Counted from the stretch's first letter, positions 1 through 9,152 are shown. The stretch is 64,000 bases of DNA from Wolbachia endosymbiont (group B) of Parapoynx stratiotata (GCF_947250635.1 NZ_OX366335.1:1302001-1366000), one strand, 5' to 3'. Notes: generated by a model not told the origin, from the sequence alone. Program-made: numbers and translations.

Positions 1-329
1 AACTTAATATCATATTCTTTTGTCGATACACCAAGAGCTTTTAAGCTATTTAAGTAAATATCTTGCAAATTGCTGCCAGATGGTTTTATTATAACTTGGT
101 ATTGATGATGCTGATATAAACGATTAGGGTTGTCGCCATAGCGTCCGTCTGCAGGTCTGATTACTGGTTGTAGATACGCAATTTTTGTTGATTTTTCGTC
201 AATCGCTGACATGATTGTTGCGGGATGTAGTGTTCCAGCTCCAACTTCAGACGTATATGGATGAAGTATAGTACACCCTTCATCTGCCCAAAAATCTTGT
301 AATCCCTTTATTATATCCTGTAGATTCAC
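1..329 (-). CDS. glyQ: Glycyl-tRNA synthetase alpha subunit, N-terminal part (cut by window edge)
   Basis: The first 109 codons of the alpha chain of the two-subunit bacterial glycyl-tRNA synthetase, which charges tRNA-Gly. The translation shows the family hallmarks QDFWADEGCTILHPY, EVGAGTLHPAT and RPADGRYGDNPNRLYQHHQY near residues 7-85. The best start is a GTG at 329; no ATG lies upstream in this frame. The remainder lies outside the window to the left. The next gene on the same strand ends 44 nt upstream, so the two may be co-transcribed. The family assignment is secure; the start codon is less certain. Confidence 0.93.
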   Translation of the reverse strand, partial: MNLQDIIKGLQDFWADEGCTILHPYTSEVGAGTLHPATIMSAIDEKSTKIAYLQPVIRPADGRYGDNPNRLYQHHQYQVIIKPSGSNLQDIYLNSLKALGVSTKEYDIK

Positions 330-373
330 GCAAACTGTATATCTTTTAAACTGAATACATAAGCAAATAAGTA

Positions 374-1132
374 CTATTCTATACTTATTTTTTTAATAGT
401 GCCATGAAAATAGTCACTCAAGGCTATTGAACTTTCTTTTACATACTCAAATATGCTTTTATTTAAAACAATCGCATCATGCATAGTCAGATCGCAGAAT
501 ATAAATGCAGTCAAGTACAATAAAATCACTGCATAAAACACATGAAAAATCCCTTCAAATGTGATTGATATTGCATTGTTATAACTAAGCTGTATCGTAC
601 TTATCGGCCATGGTTTTATTACTTCTACAATATTAAAAAATAAATAAGGTATTATAAAGAAAAAGAACAAATGCATAAGATCATTAAACCAAAATGGACA
701 TTGAAGTATTGCTTTACATATACTTAGATAGAATTTACTTACAATATAATAAATTGACATTATTGCCGGCATCGAAAGCGCAACAGTCAGCACCTGTCCT
801 GATGCTATTTGTATTACTATATTCTCATCACTGCTAGCTGAAGGATCTTGAGTATGAAAAATAGATATGCCAACTAATTGCAGCACTAACATAACTATTG
901 CTAGCTTGGTAAAAATAGCAGCTACAACTATGCCTGAATTCGGCATTTTATATAGTATAAAATCACCTCCGTATGTAAGCATTAATATAATGTCGGTAAT
1001 AAATAATATTAGAAAAGAAGACCAATAATGCTGCCAACCCGGTAAATATCCTACTCCTAAAAAAGAGCTTACTATTTTGGCAGGAAAAACCTTGCCTAGC
1101 ACCTTACCCAAAAATTGAAAAAAAATCCCCAT
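374..1132 (-). CDS. Degenerate phosphatidylglycerophosphatase A (PgpA)-like membrane protein
   Basis: A 252-aa protein with several hydrophobic segments. Its pattern follows the PgpA family, which dephosphorylates phosphatidylglycerophosphate in the inner membrane: FLGVGYLPG near residue 25, DENIVIQIASGQ near 102, VEVIKPWPIS near 168 and FEGIFHVFYAVIL near 192. At each block the residues normally conserved in PgpA are changed. The usual glycine/threonine after the first block is QHYW, the usual DE..G is QIASG, the FD before KPWP is VE, and the DD..AG block is FEG. It is therefore either a catalytically dead relative or a repurposed paralogue. The homology is my reading of spaced motifs and would need a profile search. 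Confidence 0.5.
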   Translation of the reverse strand: MGIFFQFLGKVLGKVFPAKIVSSFLGVGYLPGWQHYWSSFLILFITDIILMLTYGGDFILYKMPNSGIVVAAIFTKLAIVMLVLQLVGISIFHTQDPSASSDENIVIQIASGQVLTVALSMPAIMSIYYIVSKFYLSICKAILQCPFWFNDLMHLFFFFIIPYLFFNIVEVIKPWPISTIQLSYNNAISITFEGIFHVFYAVILLYLTAFIFCDLTMHDAIVLNKSIFEYVKESSIALSDYFHGTIKKISIE

Positions 1133-1365
1133 GTCCTAACTAACACTTGACTTATATTTTTCACAATACTGAATTATAATGGACTTATCAATACACTTCT
1201 TGCATAGAAAAAAGGCAAATAGTTAAAAACGATCTAAATTTACCAATAACCGTTATCCCTTCTTTCTTCATATTATTGTCTCTATCCCAGTGCTCCTTTT
1301 CCTGTCATTCAAGTAGCCCCTTTGCGTCATTAGATCTCTTGCATAACTGGAATTCAAAAGTTGAT

Positions 1366-1455
1366 GTCATTCCAGCTCATGACGCTGGAATCTAGTCTTT
1401 ATTATGATTCAATTTGCGGTTAGTTTTTCTGGATCACAGTGTCACGCACTGTGAT
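1366..1455. repeat. Two short dispersed palindromes
   Basis: The first has arms ATTCCAGC (1369-1376) and GCTGGAAT (1384-1391) and continues into ATCTAGT. The second has arms ATCACAGT (1433-1440) and ACTGTGAT (1448-1455) around GTCACGC. The first matches the repeats at 62.0-62.3 kb of this window. Such palindromes are scattered through Wolbachia intergenic DNA. Confidence 0.7.
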
Positions 1456-1495
1456 ATGATGTCAGTATGTATAGCTAATTCAAAATATTAAAAAA

Positions 1496-1756
1496 TTTAC
1501 TAAATAAAAAAAAAGGCAAAAGAACCCCCTTATAGCGAATTTTATAATTTAAATTGGCATTGTAATAATGTGCTAACAAGCGCAATTTGGCTGAATGTAG
1601 AAAAAATAAAAAAGACATGCAGCCGCTATAATTTTATGTAATCTGCCAATATATACCTGAGTTTTTTACTGAATTTTTGTTGTTAAATCTGCAGAGATTA
1701 AAAACAAGGATAAATACTCTTATTGATATGATAAGGAAAGTGGGAAGGTTTGTCAA
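1496..1756 (-). repeat. Dispersed ~260-nt intergenic element, copy A (possible small-RNA gene)
   Basis: Read on the minus strand it aligns along its whole length with plus-strand DNA at 38539-38796. The best conserved parts are AGATTACATAAAATTATAGC and the core CAGCCAAATTGCGCTTGTTA followed by a near-match ACATTATTACA. It opens with TTGACA (1756-1751), a 17-nt spacer and TATCAT (1733-1728), a good sigma-70 promoter, and closes with a long T-rich run near 1501-1515. No shared open frame is visible. It starts about 40 nt after hemB ends. It may be a small RNA gene family or an old mobile remnant; the sequence alone cannot decide. Confidence 0.55.
1728..1756 (-). promoter_or_regulatory. Candidate sigma-70 promoter at head of dispersed element A
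   Basis: On the minus strand TTGACA occupies 1756-1751 and TATCAT 1733-1728, with exactly 17 nt between them. It would transcribe leftwards, away from hemB and towards the PgpA-like gene, so it could serve the repeat element, that gene, or both. Confidence 0.45.
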
Positions 1757-1795
1757 GTCACTTCGGCCAGCTACCTACTTAGATGTTCCACACTG

Positions 1796-2794
1796 CTAAG
1801 TAGATACCAAATTTTTTGCAACATCAAGTGCAGCATAGGTAAATATTGCACTTGCACCTGCACGTTTAAAACCAATTAAGGACTCATAAATCACTCTGTT
1901 ATAATCCAGCCAGCCATTATTTGCTGCAGCTTTTATCATTGCGTATTCACCGCTTACTTGGTAAGCAAAAATCGGAAAATTAAACTTTTCACTTGCTGTT
2001 TTTATTACATCTAAGTATGGCATACCCGGCTTTATCATAATAAAATCTGCACCTTCATCTATATCCATTTCGATTTCGCAGATTGCTTCACGTGCATTTC
2101 TATAATCCATTTGATAACCACTTTTGTCGATGAAATTTGATGATGCGCACGAACCGACAACTTGCCTGAACGGCGCATAGAAGCTAGAACAGTACTTTAC
2201 TGCATAGGACAATATTGACACATTCTGAAAGTTATTATCATCCAATGTTTTTCTTATTTTTCCTATCCTGCCATCCATCATATCAGAAGGAGCAACTATA
2301 TCGCATCCTGCTTTTGCTAAAACAAGTGCTTGCTTACATAATGCTGACACAGTCTCGTCATTTTCTACATCTATCCTACTGCTTTTTAAAATGCCATCAT
2401 GACCGTGAGTAGTGTATGGGTCTAGTGCAATGTCTGCAATAATGCCAATATCCGGTACATTTGATTTTACAGCACAAATTGCTTTACAGATTAAATTGTC
2501 AGGATTGTACGCTTCCTCGGCGTTTTCAGATTTTAGTTTACTATCAACTACAGGAAAAATTGCAACAGCATTAATCCCCGAGTCCTTAGCTTTCTGAATT
2601 ATAGAAATTAATCCATCTATTGAATAACATTTGATATCAGGTAAGCCAGAAATTGGCTCAATTGTTTCTTCTCCGTCATGAACAAATAAGGGAAAAATCA
2701 AATCATTTACTGATAAAGTGCTTTCACTTGTTAAATTGCGAATCCACTTGCCTGAGCGCCTACGCCTTAACCTTGTATTTGGGAAATTAAACAT
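1796..2794 (-). CDS. hemB: Porphobilinogen synthase (delta-aminolevulinic acid dehydratase)
   Basis: A 332-aa enzyme that condenses two 5-aminolevulinate molecules to porphobilinogen, the second step of haem synthesis. It has the start [13 protein letters not shown], the segment [14 protein letters not shown] in place of the cysteine-rich zinc site (the form usual in alphaproteobacteria), and both active-site lysine regions, [13 protein letters not shown] near residue 200 and [12 protein letters not shown] near 255. Its start overlaps the end of nuoH by 8 nt, so it is the last gene of the nuoG-nuoH operon and is probably translationally coupled. Wolbachia is known to keep haem synthesis. Full length and intact. 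Confidence 0.97.
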   Translation of the reverse strand: MFNFPNTRLRRRRSGKWIRNLTSESTLSVNDLIFPLFVHDGEETIEPISGLPDIKCYSIDGLISIIQKAKDSGINAVAIFPVVDSKLKSENAEEAYNPDNLICKAICAVKSNVPDIGIIADIALDPYTTHGHDGILKSSRIDVENDETVSALCKQALVLAKAGCDIVAPSDMMDGRIGKIRKTLDDNNFQNVSILSYAVKYCSSFYAPFRQVVGSCASSNFIDKSGYQMDYRNAREAICEIEMDIDEGADFIMIKPGMPYLDVIKTASEKFNFPIFAYQVSGEYAMIKAAANNGWLDYNRVIYESLIGFKRAGASAIFTYAALDVAKNLVST

Positions 2795-3812
2795 TGGATC
2801 CAGGCAAATTCCCAGTAAAAAGCAACACTCCTGAAATGAGTATTACCCAAAGTACCGATATTGGCAAAAATACTTTCCAACCAAGACGCATTAATTGATC
2901 ATAACGATAACGAGGTATTGTAGCTCTAATCCAAACAAATATAAACAAAAGTACAACTATCTTCAAAACAAACCAGATTAAACTAGGAATTTTATACAGC
3001 AAACTAAGCTCTAATGGAGGATACCACCCTCCTAGAAAGAATATTGTCATCATAGCGCTTGCTAAAATCATATTTGCATATTCTCCCAAGAAAAAGAGAG
3101 CAAAAGGCATTGATGAATACTCGACGTTATACCCAGAGACGAGCTCTGCTTCAGCTTCTGGTAAGTCAAATGGGTGACGATTAGTTTCGGCAAGCAAAGA
3201 AATAAAAAATATTATTCCTATAGGCATTAGTAATAAATCAATCCAAAATGGCATATTATGTTTCGCTACCACCATCTCTCCAAGATTTAATGTGCCAGTT
3301 GTAATAACAACTGTAGCAACTATTAGACCTATTGAAACTTCATATGAAATCATTTGAGCAGCTGACCTTATAGCGCCAAGAAATGCATAATTAGAATTAC
3401 TAGACCAGCCTGCAATAATAATGCCATATATTCCCAAAGAGGATATAGCTAGCACATAAAGCACTCCAACATTAATATTTGCTATTACCTTAGGGATTAT
3501 TACCTGCTGTCCATTTTCTGTAATTATTTCAGCTCCAAATGGTATAACTGCCCAGGAAATTAATGCTAAAATAAAGGTGAGCATTGGAGCCATAATAAAC
3601 AGTATGGTGTTTGCTCTAAATGGTATTATCGGCTCTTTAATTATCAATTTGATAGCATCTGCAAATGGCTGTAGTAGCCCAAATGGCCCTACTACACTTG
3701 GACCATGCCTTAGTTGAATTGCACCAATAACTTTACGCTCAAAGTACACTAAATATGCTACTGAAAGCAAAAGTGGAATAAGAAGAAAAAGAATATCAAA
3801 TATCAAGTACAT
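2787..3812 (-). CDS. nuoH: NADH-quinone oxidoreductase subunit H
   Basis: A 341-aa membrane subunit of complex I at the junction of the peripheral and membrane arms, lining the quinone site. It shows the N-terminal [21 protein letters not shown], the cytoplasmic loop [20 protein letters not shown] near residue 210, and about eight hydrophobic segments. It overlaps the preceding 149-aa membrane ORF by 17 nt and hemB by 8 nt. Full length. Only nuoG and nuoH of complex I are found here, fitting the dispersed nuo genes known in Rickettsiales. Confidence 0.97.
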   Translation of the reverse strand: MYLIFDILFLLIPLLLSVAYLVYFERKVIGAIQLRHGPSVVGPFGLLQPFADAIKLIIKEPIIPFRANTILFIMAPMLTFILALISWAVIPFGAEIITENGQQVIIPKVIANINVGVLYVLAISSLGIYGIIIAGWSSNSNYAFLGAIRSAAQMISYEVSIGLIVATVVITTGTLNLGEMVVAKHNMPFWIDLLLMPIGIIFFISLLAETNRHPFDLPEAEAELVSGYNVEYSSMPFALFFLGEYANMILASAMMTIFFLGGWYPPLELSLLYKIPSLIWFVLKIVVLLFIFVWIRATIPRYRYDQLMRLGWKVFLPISVLWVILISGVLLFTGNLPGSNV

Positions 3813-4245
3813 GCAACCCTAAATCAAAAAAATAGTTCATAATTGTGGCAATAAAAAATACAGCAAATGCTCTAGACACAAAAGACAATGTCCCTATTGA
3901 AATCAATAGGACAACACTTTTCTGTACAGCATTTAGCTTAATAGAATAGTAAAATGATATGCATATGAATGACACTAGTGACATCATAATTAAGATCATT
4001 GTGAGAGGCAAATAATTCCCTCTTCCCTCGGTAACTATAATAAATGTTATTGCCATCCATACATATCCTTCCGTAAATAGTGCAATAATATCATTGATAA
4101 AATCAACTAGCTTATAAACGAACTGTTTTTCTAATGTATTTTGTTCTTTACACAAAAATATAGAGTTTAATTTTCGTTGAAAATATACCAGAATTATTAG
4201 TAATAATGGTGTTAGAATAAATAAAATATTAAGTAGAGTGTTCAT
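3796..4245 (-). CDS. NuoH-N-terminus-like membrane protein between nuoG and nuoH
   Basis: A 149-aa protein with about four hydrophobic segments and no firm family assignment. It overlaps nuoG by 17 nt at one end and nuoH by 17 nt at the other, which argues strongly that it is a translated operon member. Its head, [20 protein letters not shown], lines up with the NuoH head ([20 protein letters not shown]), and a later [15 protein letters not shown] resembles [15 protein letters not shown] of NuoH. It may be a decayed partial duplicate of nuoH or an accessory complex I subunit. The similarity was read by eye. Confidence 0.75.
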   Translation of the reverse strand: MNTLLNILFILTPLLLIILVYFQRKLNSIFLCKEQNTLEKQFVYKLVDFINDIIALFTEGYVWMAITFIIVTEGRGNYLPLTMILIMMSLVSFICISFYYSIKLNAVQKSVVLLISIGTLSFVSRAFAVFFIATIMNYFFDLGLHVLDI

Positions 4246-6298
4246 AAAAATTCTTAGTACAATCTGCCATTATTTTTGAAGCGCGACTTATTGAGTCTGT
4301 CATATAAAAATTACACTTTTTTAGAGTGAAAGAGATATTACTTAATTTTATTTCATCACAGGTAATTGGTACCCATTTGTTTTTCACCACTTGGTCAAGA
4401 TCTCTAAACTGTGGACCAATAGTGTATAATTTCTTCCTCACATCAAATAAATTATCGTATAGTAAGGAAAGGCCCAAATATTGGGATAAATTTTTTATAA
4501 TCAACCAATCTTCCTTTGCTTCACCAGGAGGAAAAACAGCTAAATTTGTTCTCTGTACTCGCCCTTCAGTATTTACATAAGTTGCATATTTCTCTGTGTA
4601 AGCAGCTCCAGGTAGAATAACATCTGCTATGTGTGCTCCACTATCACCATGATGGCCTTGATAAATTACAAATGTACTTTCTAACTTTGATATATCAATT
4701 TCATCTGCGCCAAGAAGATAAACTACTTCTATCTCACCACTTTCTGCCTGTTTTAGCATCTGATTAATGTCTTTTCCACCTTTGCTAGGAACAAATCCAA
4801 TATCGAGTCCACCAACCCTTGCTGCAGCCTTATGCAGTACGTTAAAGCCATTCCAGTCATCTCTGATCATGTTAAATTTTTCTGCAATTTTGCCAGCTAG
4901 AGCTAAAACTGATTCAGAATCATCTCTTATTAATGCATCTTGACCGATAATTAGCATAGGGTTCTGAGCCGCACTCAGTAACTCGCAGAATTTGTGATTT
5001 CCCTCTTCTATTTCTTTTAGAACGTTTGGACCATCACCTAATCTTTCAACATTATATAGATATTCAAGATTAGGACCAATATTTGCAATAGTGAAATTAC
5101 CTTGTAAATATCTCTTTCTCAATCTTGCGTTAATTATTGGTGCTTCTATTCTTGGATTTGTATTTATAAGCAGACATAAATCTGCATTTTCTATACCCTC
5201 AATAGTGGTGTTGAATACATATGACCCACGATTATTTGATATAAGCTTTGCTCCATCTTGCCTACAATCTATATTCCCCGAGCCGAGCTTCTGCATCACT
5301 TCTTTGAGTAGAAGCATAGACTCACAATCTGCTAAATCACCTGCAATTGCAGCTATTTTATTTGATTTTGTATTCTTTAATTTCTTTGCAGCAACAGTTA
5401 GTGCTTCATTCCAATCAACTGGGGCTAATTTACCATCTTTTTTTACATAAGGTTGATCAAGACGCTGAACTTTTAGTCCATCATAGGCAAAACGGGTTTT
5501 ATCTGATATCCATTCTTCATTTACCTCTTCGCTCAGCCTTGGTAATATTCGCATAACTTCCAGGCCACGATAATCAACTCTAATGCTACTTCCCACAGCA
5601 TCTAGCACATCTATAGTCTCACAATGTGATAGCTCCCATGGACGCGCTGTAAAGGAGTAAGGCTTTGAAGTTAAAGCCCCTACCGGGCAGAGATCTATGA
5701 TATTTCCAGATAATTCAGAACTAATATGCCTTTTTATGTAAGTGCTAATCTCTACATTTTCTCCCCTTCCGATTCCTCCAAGTTCATTTGTACCTGCAAC
5801 ATCAGACAAAAATCTAACACATCGAGTACAATGAATGCATCGATTCATCGCAGTCTCAATCAGTGGACCAAAATGTTTTTTTGGCACAGCTCTTTTATGC
5901 TCATCAAGTCTGCTTATTCCTTTCCCATAAGCCATTGTTATATCTTGCAAATCGCACTCACCACCTTGATCACAAATTGGACAATCAAGTGGATGATTAA
6001 TTAGTAAAAATTCGAGCACTCCTTCACGCGCCTTTTTTACCTTGGGAGTATCCGTGTGAATAACCATACCCTCTGCAACTGGCATTGCACAAGAAGCTAC
6101 TGGTTTTGGAGGGCCACCCTCAACTTCAACCAAACACATTCTGCAGTTACCAGCAATTGCTAAACGCTCATGATAACAAAACCGCGGAACTTCAACGCCC
6201 ACAACTTCACAAGCTTGAATTATAGTGAGCCCATGCTCTACTTCACATTCCTTAGAATTAATAGTAACTTTAACCACAACTACTATACAGCTTCCCAC
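4229..6298 (-). CDS. nuoG: NADH-quinone oxidoreductase subunit G
   Basis: A 689-aa iron-sulfur subunit of the peripheral arm of complex I, carrying electrons from NADH. The N-terminal ferredoxin-like domain has CYHERLAIAGNCRMC (residues about 40-55). CPICDQGGECDLQD near 105 gives the His/Cys cluster site, and CIHCTRC with a later LCPVGALTS forms the next cluster sites. The rest is the molybdopterin-oxidoreductase-like fold. The listed start is ATG at 6298. A GTG at 6277, 6 nt after the preceding stop codon, would give the more family-like head VVKVTINSKECEV and is a real alternative (682 aa). Confidence 0.97.
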   Translation of the reverse strand: MGSCIVVVVKVTINSKECEVEHGLTIIQACEVVGVEVPRFCYHERLAIAGNCRMCLVEVEGGPPKPVASCAMPVAEGMVIHTDTPKVKKAREGVLEFLLINHPLDCPICDQGGECDLQDITMAYGKGISRLDEHKRAVPKKHFGPLIETAMNRCIHCTRCVRFLSDVAGTNELGGIGRGENVEISTYIKRHISSELSGNIIDLCPVGALTSKPYSFTARPWELSHCETIDVLDAVGSSIRVDYRGLEVMRILPRLSEEVNEEWISDKTRFAYDGLKVQRLDQPYVKKDGKLAPVDWNEALTVAAKKLKNTKSNKIAAIAGDLADCESMLLLKEVMQKLGSGNIDCRQDGAKLISNNRGSYVFNTTIEGIENADLCLLINTNPRIEAPIINARLRKRYLQGNFTIANIGPNLEYLYNVERLGDGPNVLKEIEEGNHKFCELLSAAQNPMLIIGQDALIRDDSESVLALAGKIAEKFNMIRDDWNGFNVLHKAAARVGGLDIGFVPSKGGKDINQMLKQAESGEIEVVYLLGADEIDISKLESTFVIYQGHHGDSGAHIADVILPGAAYTEKYATYVNTEGRVQRTNLAVFPPGEAKEDWLIIKNLSQYLGLSLLYDNLFDVRKKLYTIGPQFRDLDQVVKNKWVPITCDEIKLSNISFTLKKCNFYMTDSISRASKIMADCTKNFYEHST

Positions 6299-6495
6299 TT
6301 TATAGGATTGCCGCTTACCTCATCTTCAACTAGATTGCCATTTTCATATTGAGCAGACATATAATTCATGCGCGAGTCACGATCTATATATCTAACAGGT
6401 TTTACCGGTTTATCTTTATACATTTTTTGCTCGGCTTTCTTACGCTGAGTAGGGTTATTTTTACTAGCTGTCTTTGCTTTTCCACCTACTGCCAT
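6283..6495 (-). CDS. Small basic protein heading the nuoG operon, unknown function
   Basis: A 70-aa protein rich in Lys, Arg and Asn with no hydrophobic segment, beginning MAVGGKAKTASKNNPTQRKK and ending GNPIKWEAV. Its stop codon overlaps the first possible nuoG start by 16 nt and lies just ahead of the alternative GTG start, so it is probably translated with nuoG. I do not recognise the family. The constant position beside nuoG suggests a link to complex I assembly or RNA binding, but this is inference only. Confidence 0.7.
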   Translation of the reverse strand: MAVGGKAKTASKNNPTQRKKAEQKMYKDKPVKPVRYIDRDSRMNYMSAQYENGNLVEDEVSGNPIKWEAV

Positions 6496-6751
6496 ATAAA
6501 CTCCTAAAAACTTCTCATTTTATTTTAACACTTAAGTATATAGCGTCAATACTAAATGGCTTTAAAGTTTTAATAGATCATCATTACAATCATCATTTGA
6601 ACAAAAATACTTTCTTAATGCTGCTCAAGTTCGTAACTTTAGAATCCTCCAAAAAGAAAGTGCAAGTTACTTTTATGATATCATTTTCTACGCCTTGTAA
6701 ATAGACAATCATGTAGCCATGAATTAAGCCATAAACCCAATACAAATATCC

Positions 6752-8290
6752 CTAATCATTAACCTCATAGTATTTTTCAACTAATTTATTGAGCAACCTT
6801 ACACCGAAACCTACTGCCCCTCTTGGAGAAATATCAGTGCCTTTTTCATGCCAAGCAGCGCCCGCAATGTCTAAATGCGCCCAATAAGTGTCGTTCACAA
6901 AACGCTGTAGAAACTGTGCAGCCATTATGCTATCCCCACCAGAACCTGCAGGAGCTATATTTTGCACATCAGCAATCGGTGAATCAATAATTTTGTTATA
7001 AGTCTCATTCATAGGAAAGCGCCATAATTTCTCATTTACTTCATTTCCTGCATCAATCAGATGATTTGCTAATTCATCGTTATTTGAAAAAAGACCAGCA
7101 TATTCATTATTTCCAAGCGCAACCACTATAGCACCAGTTAAAGTTGCAAGATCAACCATAAATTTAGGTGAGAATCTGTCTTGCGTATACCACAAAGCAT
7201 CTGCAAGTATGAGCCTTCCTTCTGCATCAGTGTTCAACACTTCTATCGTCTGTCCAGACATCGAAGTTACTACATCACTTGGTCTTTGAGCATTACCGTC
7301 CACTGCATTTTCTGCAAGTGCAACTACACCAACTGCATTTACCTTTGCTTTTCGTCCAGCTAGAGTACGCATCACCCCAACCACAGTAGCAGAACCCGCC
7401 ATGTCATATTTCATTGACTCCATACCGCGTGAGGGTTTAAGTGACACTCCACCAGTGTCAAACGTTATACCCTTGCCTATAAAAGCTATTGGTTTTTGTT
7501 CTTGAGAAGCCCCATTCCATTTTACCACCACTAACTTTGGCTCTTTACTACTTCCTTGTGCTACTCCAAGCAGGGCTCCCATTTTTTTCTCTTCCATTTG
7601 CTTTTTATCAAGCACTTCAACCTCAAGACCAAGTTGAGTAAGTTCAGCTTTTATACGATTAGCGTAAGACTCTGGATATAAAATATTAGGTGGCTCAGTA
7701 GTAAAAGCACGTGCAAGAAAGATGCCTTCACCTTCGTGTTTTAAACGCTCAAATGATTTTTCAGCACTACTGAATTGCTCATCTTTCGTTAGCACTGTGA
7801 TCTCCTCTACTTCTGTAATTTTTTCATCTTTTTTAGTTTTATACTTATCAAACTTGAAACTGCGCAGAAATGCTCCATATGCAACATTTGCTGTACTGCC
7901 CTCGATTGAAATAGCTGCTCGCTTGATTCTTAATCTGCTTAGCTCACAATATATTTTACCACCAATATTTAATCCTTTGCTTTCATCCCATTCATCTCTC
8001 ATTCCAAGACCAGCAACTATAATATTTTTTCCCTCTGATGAAGTAACGGAGAAAAATTCACCAAAACCTCCATTAAAACCACTAAATTTCTTGATGTTAT
8101 CTATAGCTTGCTTATCTTGTAGAACATTAGTTATGAGCTTATCACCCTCAAACAAACCTACCACTAGCGTCTCAAAATCGGGTAAAGCTTTAGAAATTGT
8201 TATCTTCATCGTTGACATCTCCGTTGCAAATAATTGTAAGCTGCACATAAAACATAGTAAAAACATTAGTAAGATATTTTTCATATACAT
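6752..8290 (-). CDS. pepA: Leucyl aminopeptidase (M17 family) with an added signal-peptide-like N-terminus
   Basis: A 512-aa enzyme that removes N-terminal residues from peptides. The M17 signatures are clear: FDTGGVSLKPSRGMESMKYD near residue 280 (metal-binding Asp/Lys) and NTDAEGRLILADAL near 352. Family members normally begin near MKITISKALPDFETL, but here about 27 extra residues precede it. These form a hydrophobic exported-type leader, KNILLMFLLCFMCSLQLFAT. A closely similar leader sits on the neighbouring upstream gene. Starts at ATG 8290 or 8284 would include it; an internal ATG (TMKITIS) would give the cytosolic form. Export is inferred and not proven. Confidence 0.93.
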   Translation of the reverse strand: MYMKNILLMFLLCFMCSLQLFATEMSTMKITISKALPDFETLVVGLFEGDKLITNVLQDKQAIDNIKKFSGFNGGFGEFFSVTSSEGKNIIVAGLGMRDEWDESKGLNIGGKIYCELSRLRIKRAAISIEGSTANVAYGAFLRSFKFDKYKTKKDEKITEVEEITVLTKDEQFSSAEKSFERLKHEGEGIFLARAFTTEPPNILYPESYANRIKAELTQLGLEVEVLDKKQMEEKKMGALLGVAQGSSKEPKLVVVKWNGASQEQKPIAFIGKGITFDTGGVSLKPSRGMESMKYDMAGSATVVGVMRTLAGRKAKVNAVGVVALAENAVDGNAQRPSDVVTSMSGQTIEVLNTDAEGRLILADALWYTQDRFSPKFMVDLATLTGAIVVALGNNEYAGLFSNNDELANHLIDAGNEVNEKLWRFPMNETYNKIIDSPIADVQNIAPAGSGGDSIMAAQFLQRFVNDTYWAHLDIAGAAWHEKGTDISPRGAVGFGVRLLNKLVEKYYEVND

Positions 8291-8344
8291 TTTAAGTACA
8301 ATAGCGCTTAAGACTACTATGAACTCCCCTGATATGCAAGGGCT

Positions 8345-8986
8345 TTATCTTTTATCAGAAAATTTGTTATGCCCACCTAGGGTTATATTAAATGTGTAGG
8401 TCTTCATGGCCTGATTGTTATAAGTAAATGGTGCTATCAGAAGGCTTGCAAGTCCACTCTCAATAAGATTACCAAGAAGAAGATCATCACAGTTATCGCA
8501 ATTATGATCAGCAAAAAACATTTGTGTTGTGAATTCTGGAAAATCTGGATGTTGGACCAAAAAGTTTATGTGTGGAGCCCTATCACCAATTTTACCTGGT
8601 ACTATTGTAATAAAATTATAATAGCCAAGGTTATTTACTACAAATCTTCCTGATCCAGCAAAATTTGGATCAAGCTCCACATTTTCATCATAATAGCTCA
8701 TGCCAAGTGAGTCTGCGTGCCATATAGAAACCACAGCATTTTGTATCGGTAAGCAATTTACATCAGTAACTCTACCCACTACATTTATTAATTCTCCTGC
8801 TGCATTATTTGGAGAGCCAGGTTTTCTTCTTAAATTATTTGAAGAGTTAAAGCTTTTTGGCCTTGTTTCAAGATCATAAATTCCTGGAGTTTCAATACAA
8901 TTAAGCAAAATAGGATCAGCCGCAAATAATGACAAATCGAATATAAATTGTACTAAAAACGCTAATAAGATATTTTTTACATTCAT
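8345..8986 (-). CDS. Exported intradiol ring-cleavage dioxygenase-like protein
   Basis: 213 aa from ATG 8986, chosen because it starts a clean signal peptide (MNVKNILLAFLVQFIFDLSL, cleavage after FAA); an ATG at 9043 adds 19 polar residues. The mature part has the fold signature of protocatechuate 3,4-dioxygenase relatives: GRVTDVNCLPIQNAVVSIWH, DPNFAGSGRF, YYNFITIVPG and RAPHINFLVQHP. In active enzymes the last motif reads HIH and the one before contains a Tyr iron ligand. Here the second His is Asn and the Tyr position is Ile, so iron binding is doubtful. The C-terminus, GLASLLIAPFTYNNQAMKTYTF, is family-like. The substrate is unknown. Confidence 0.8.
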   Translation of the reverse strand: MNVKNILLAFLVQFIFDLSLFAADPILLNCIETPGIYDLETRPKSFNSSNNLRRKPGSPNNAAGELINVVGRVTDVNCLPIQNAVVSIWHADSLGMSYYDENVELDPNFAGSGRFVVNNLGYYNFITIVPGKIGDRAPHINFLVQHPDFPEFTTQMFFADHNCDNCDDLLLGNLIESGLASLLIAPFTYNNQAMKTYTFNITLGGHNKFSDKR

Positions 8987-9152
8987 TTTGTTTATAGTGC
9001 TTTTATCAGAATTATAGCAACCTTTTTCTTTTATTAAAGACAAGACTTTCTTTGAAGCCTCCTTAGAATCACAACTATCCTTTCAGTGTATGAGTTTTAG
9101 GTTTTAGTACTGCATACACAACTGCACGGACTTCCAATTTAGAAATTGCAAA

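Larger units (their letters stand above)
1133..1795. other. 663-bp spacer without a gene; holds repeats
   Basis: No convincing coding sequence. It contains two small palindromes of the Wolbachia dispersed type (1366-1395 and 1433-1455) and one copy of a roughly 260-nt dispersed element (about 1496-1756, minus strand). That element begins with a promoter-like TTGACA and TATCAT pair. An 8-bp hairpin (CTACTTAG at about 1774-1781 with CTAAGTAG at 1796-1803) overlaps the hemB stop codon and lacks a T-tract. Confidence 0.7.

Noticed and set aside
1774..1803. Hairpin overlapping the hemB stop codon as an intrinsic terminator
   Set aside because: The 8-bp stem is AT-rich with a 14-nt loop and no T-run follows, so termination is not supported.
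7722..8399. 225-codon plus-strand frame opposite pepA
   Set aside because: Shadow of pepA; the serine/leucine-rich translation has no family features.
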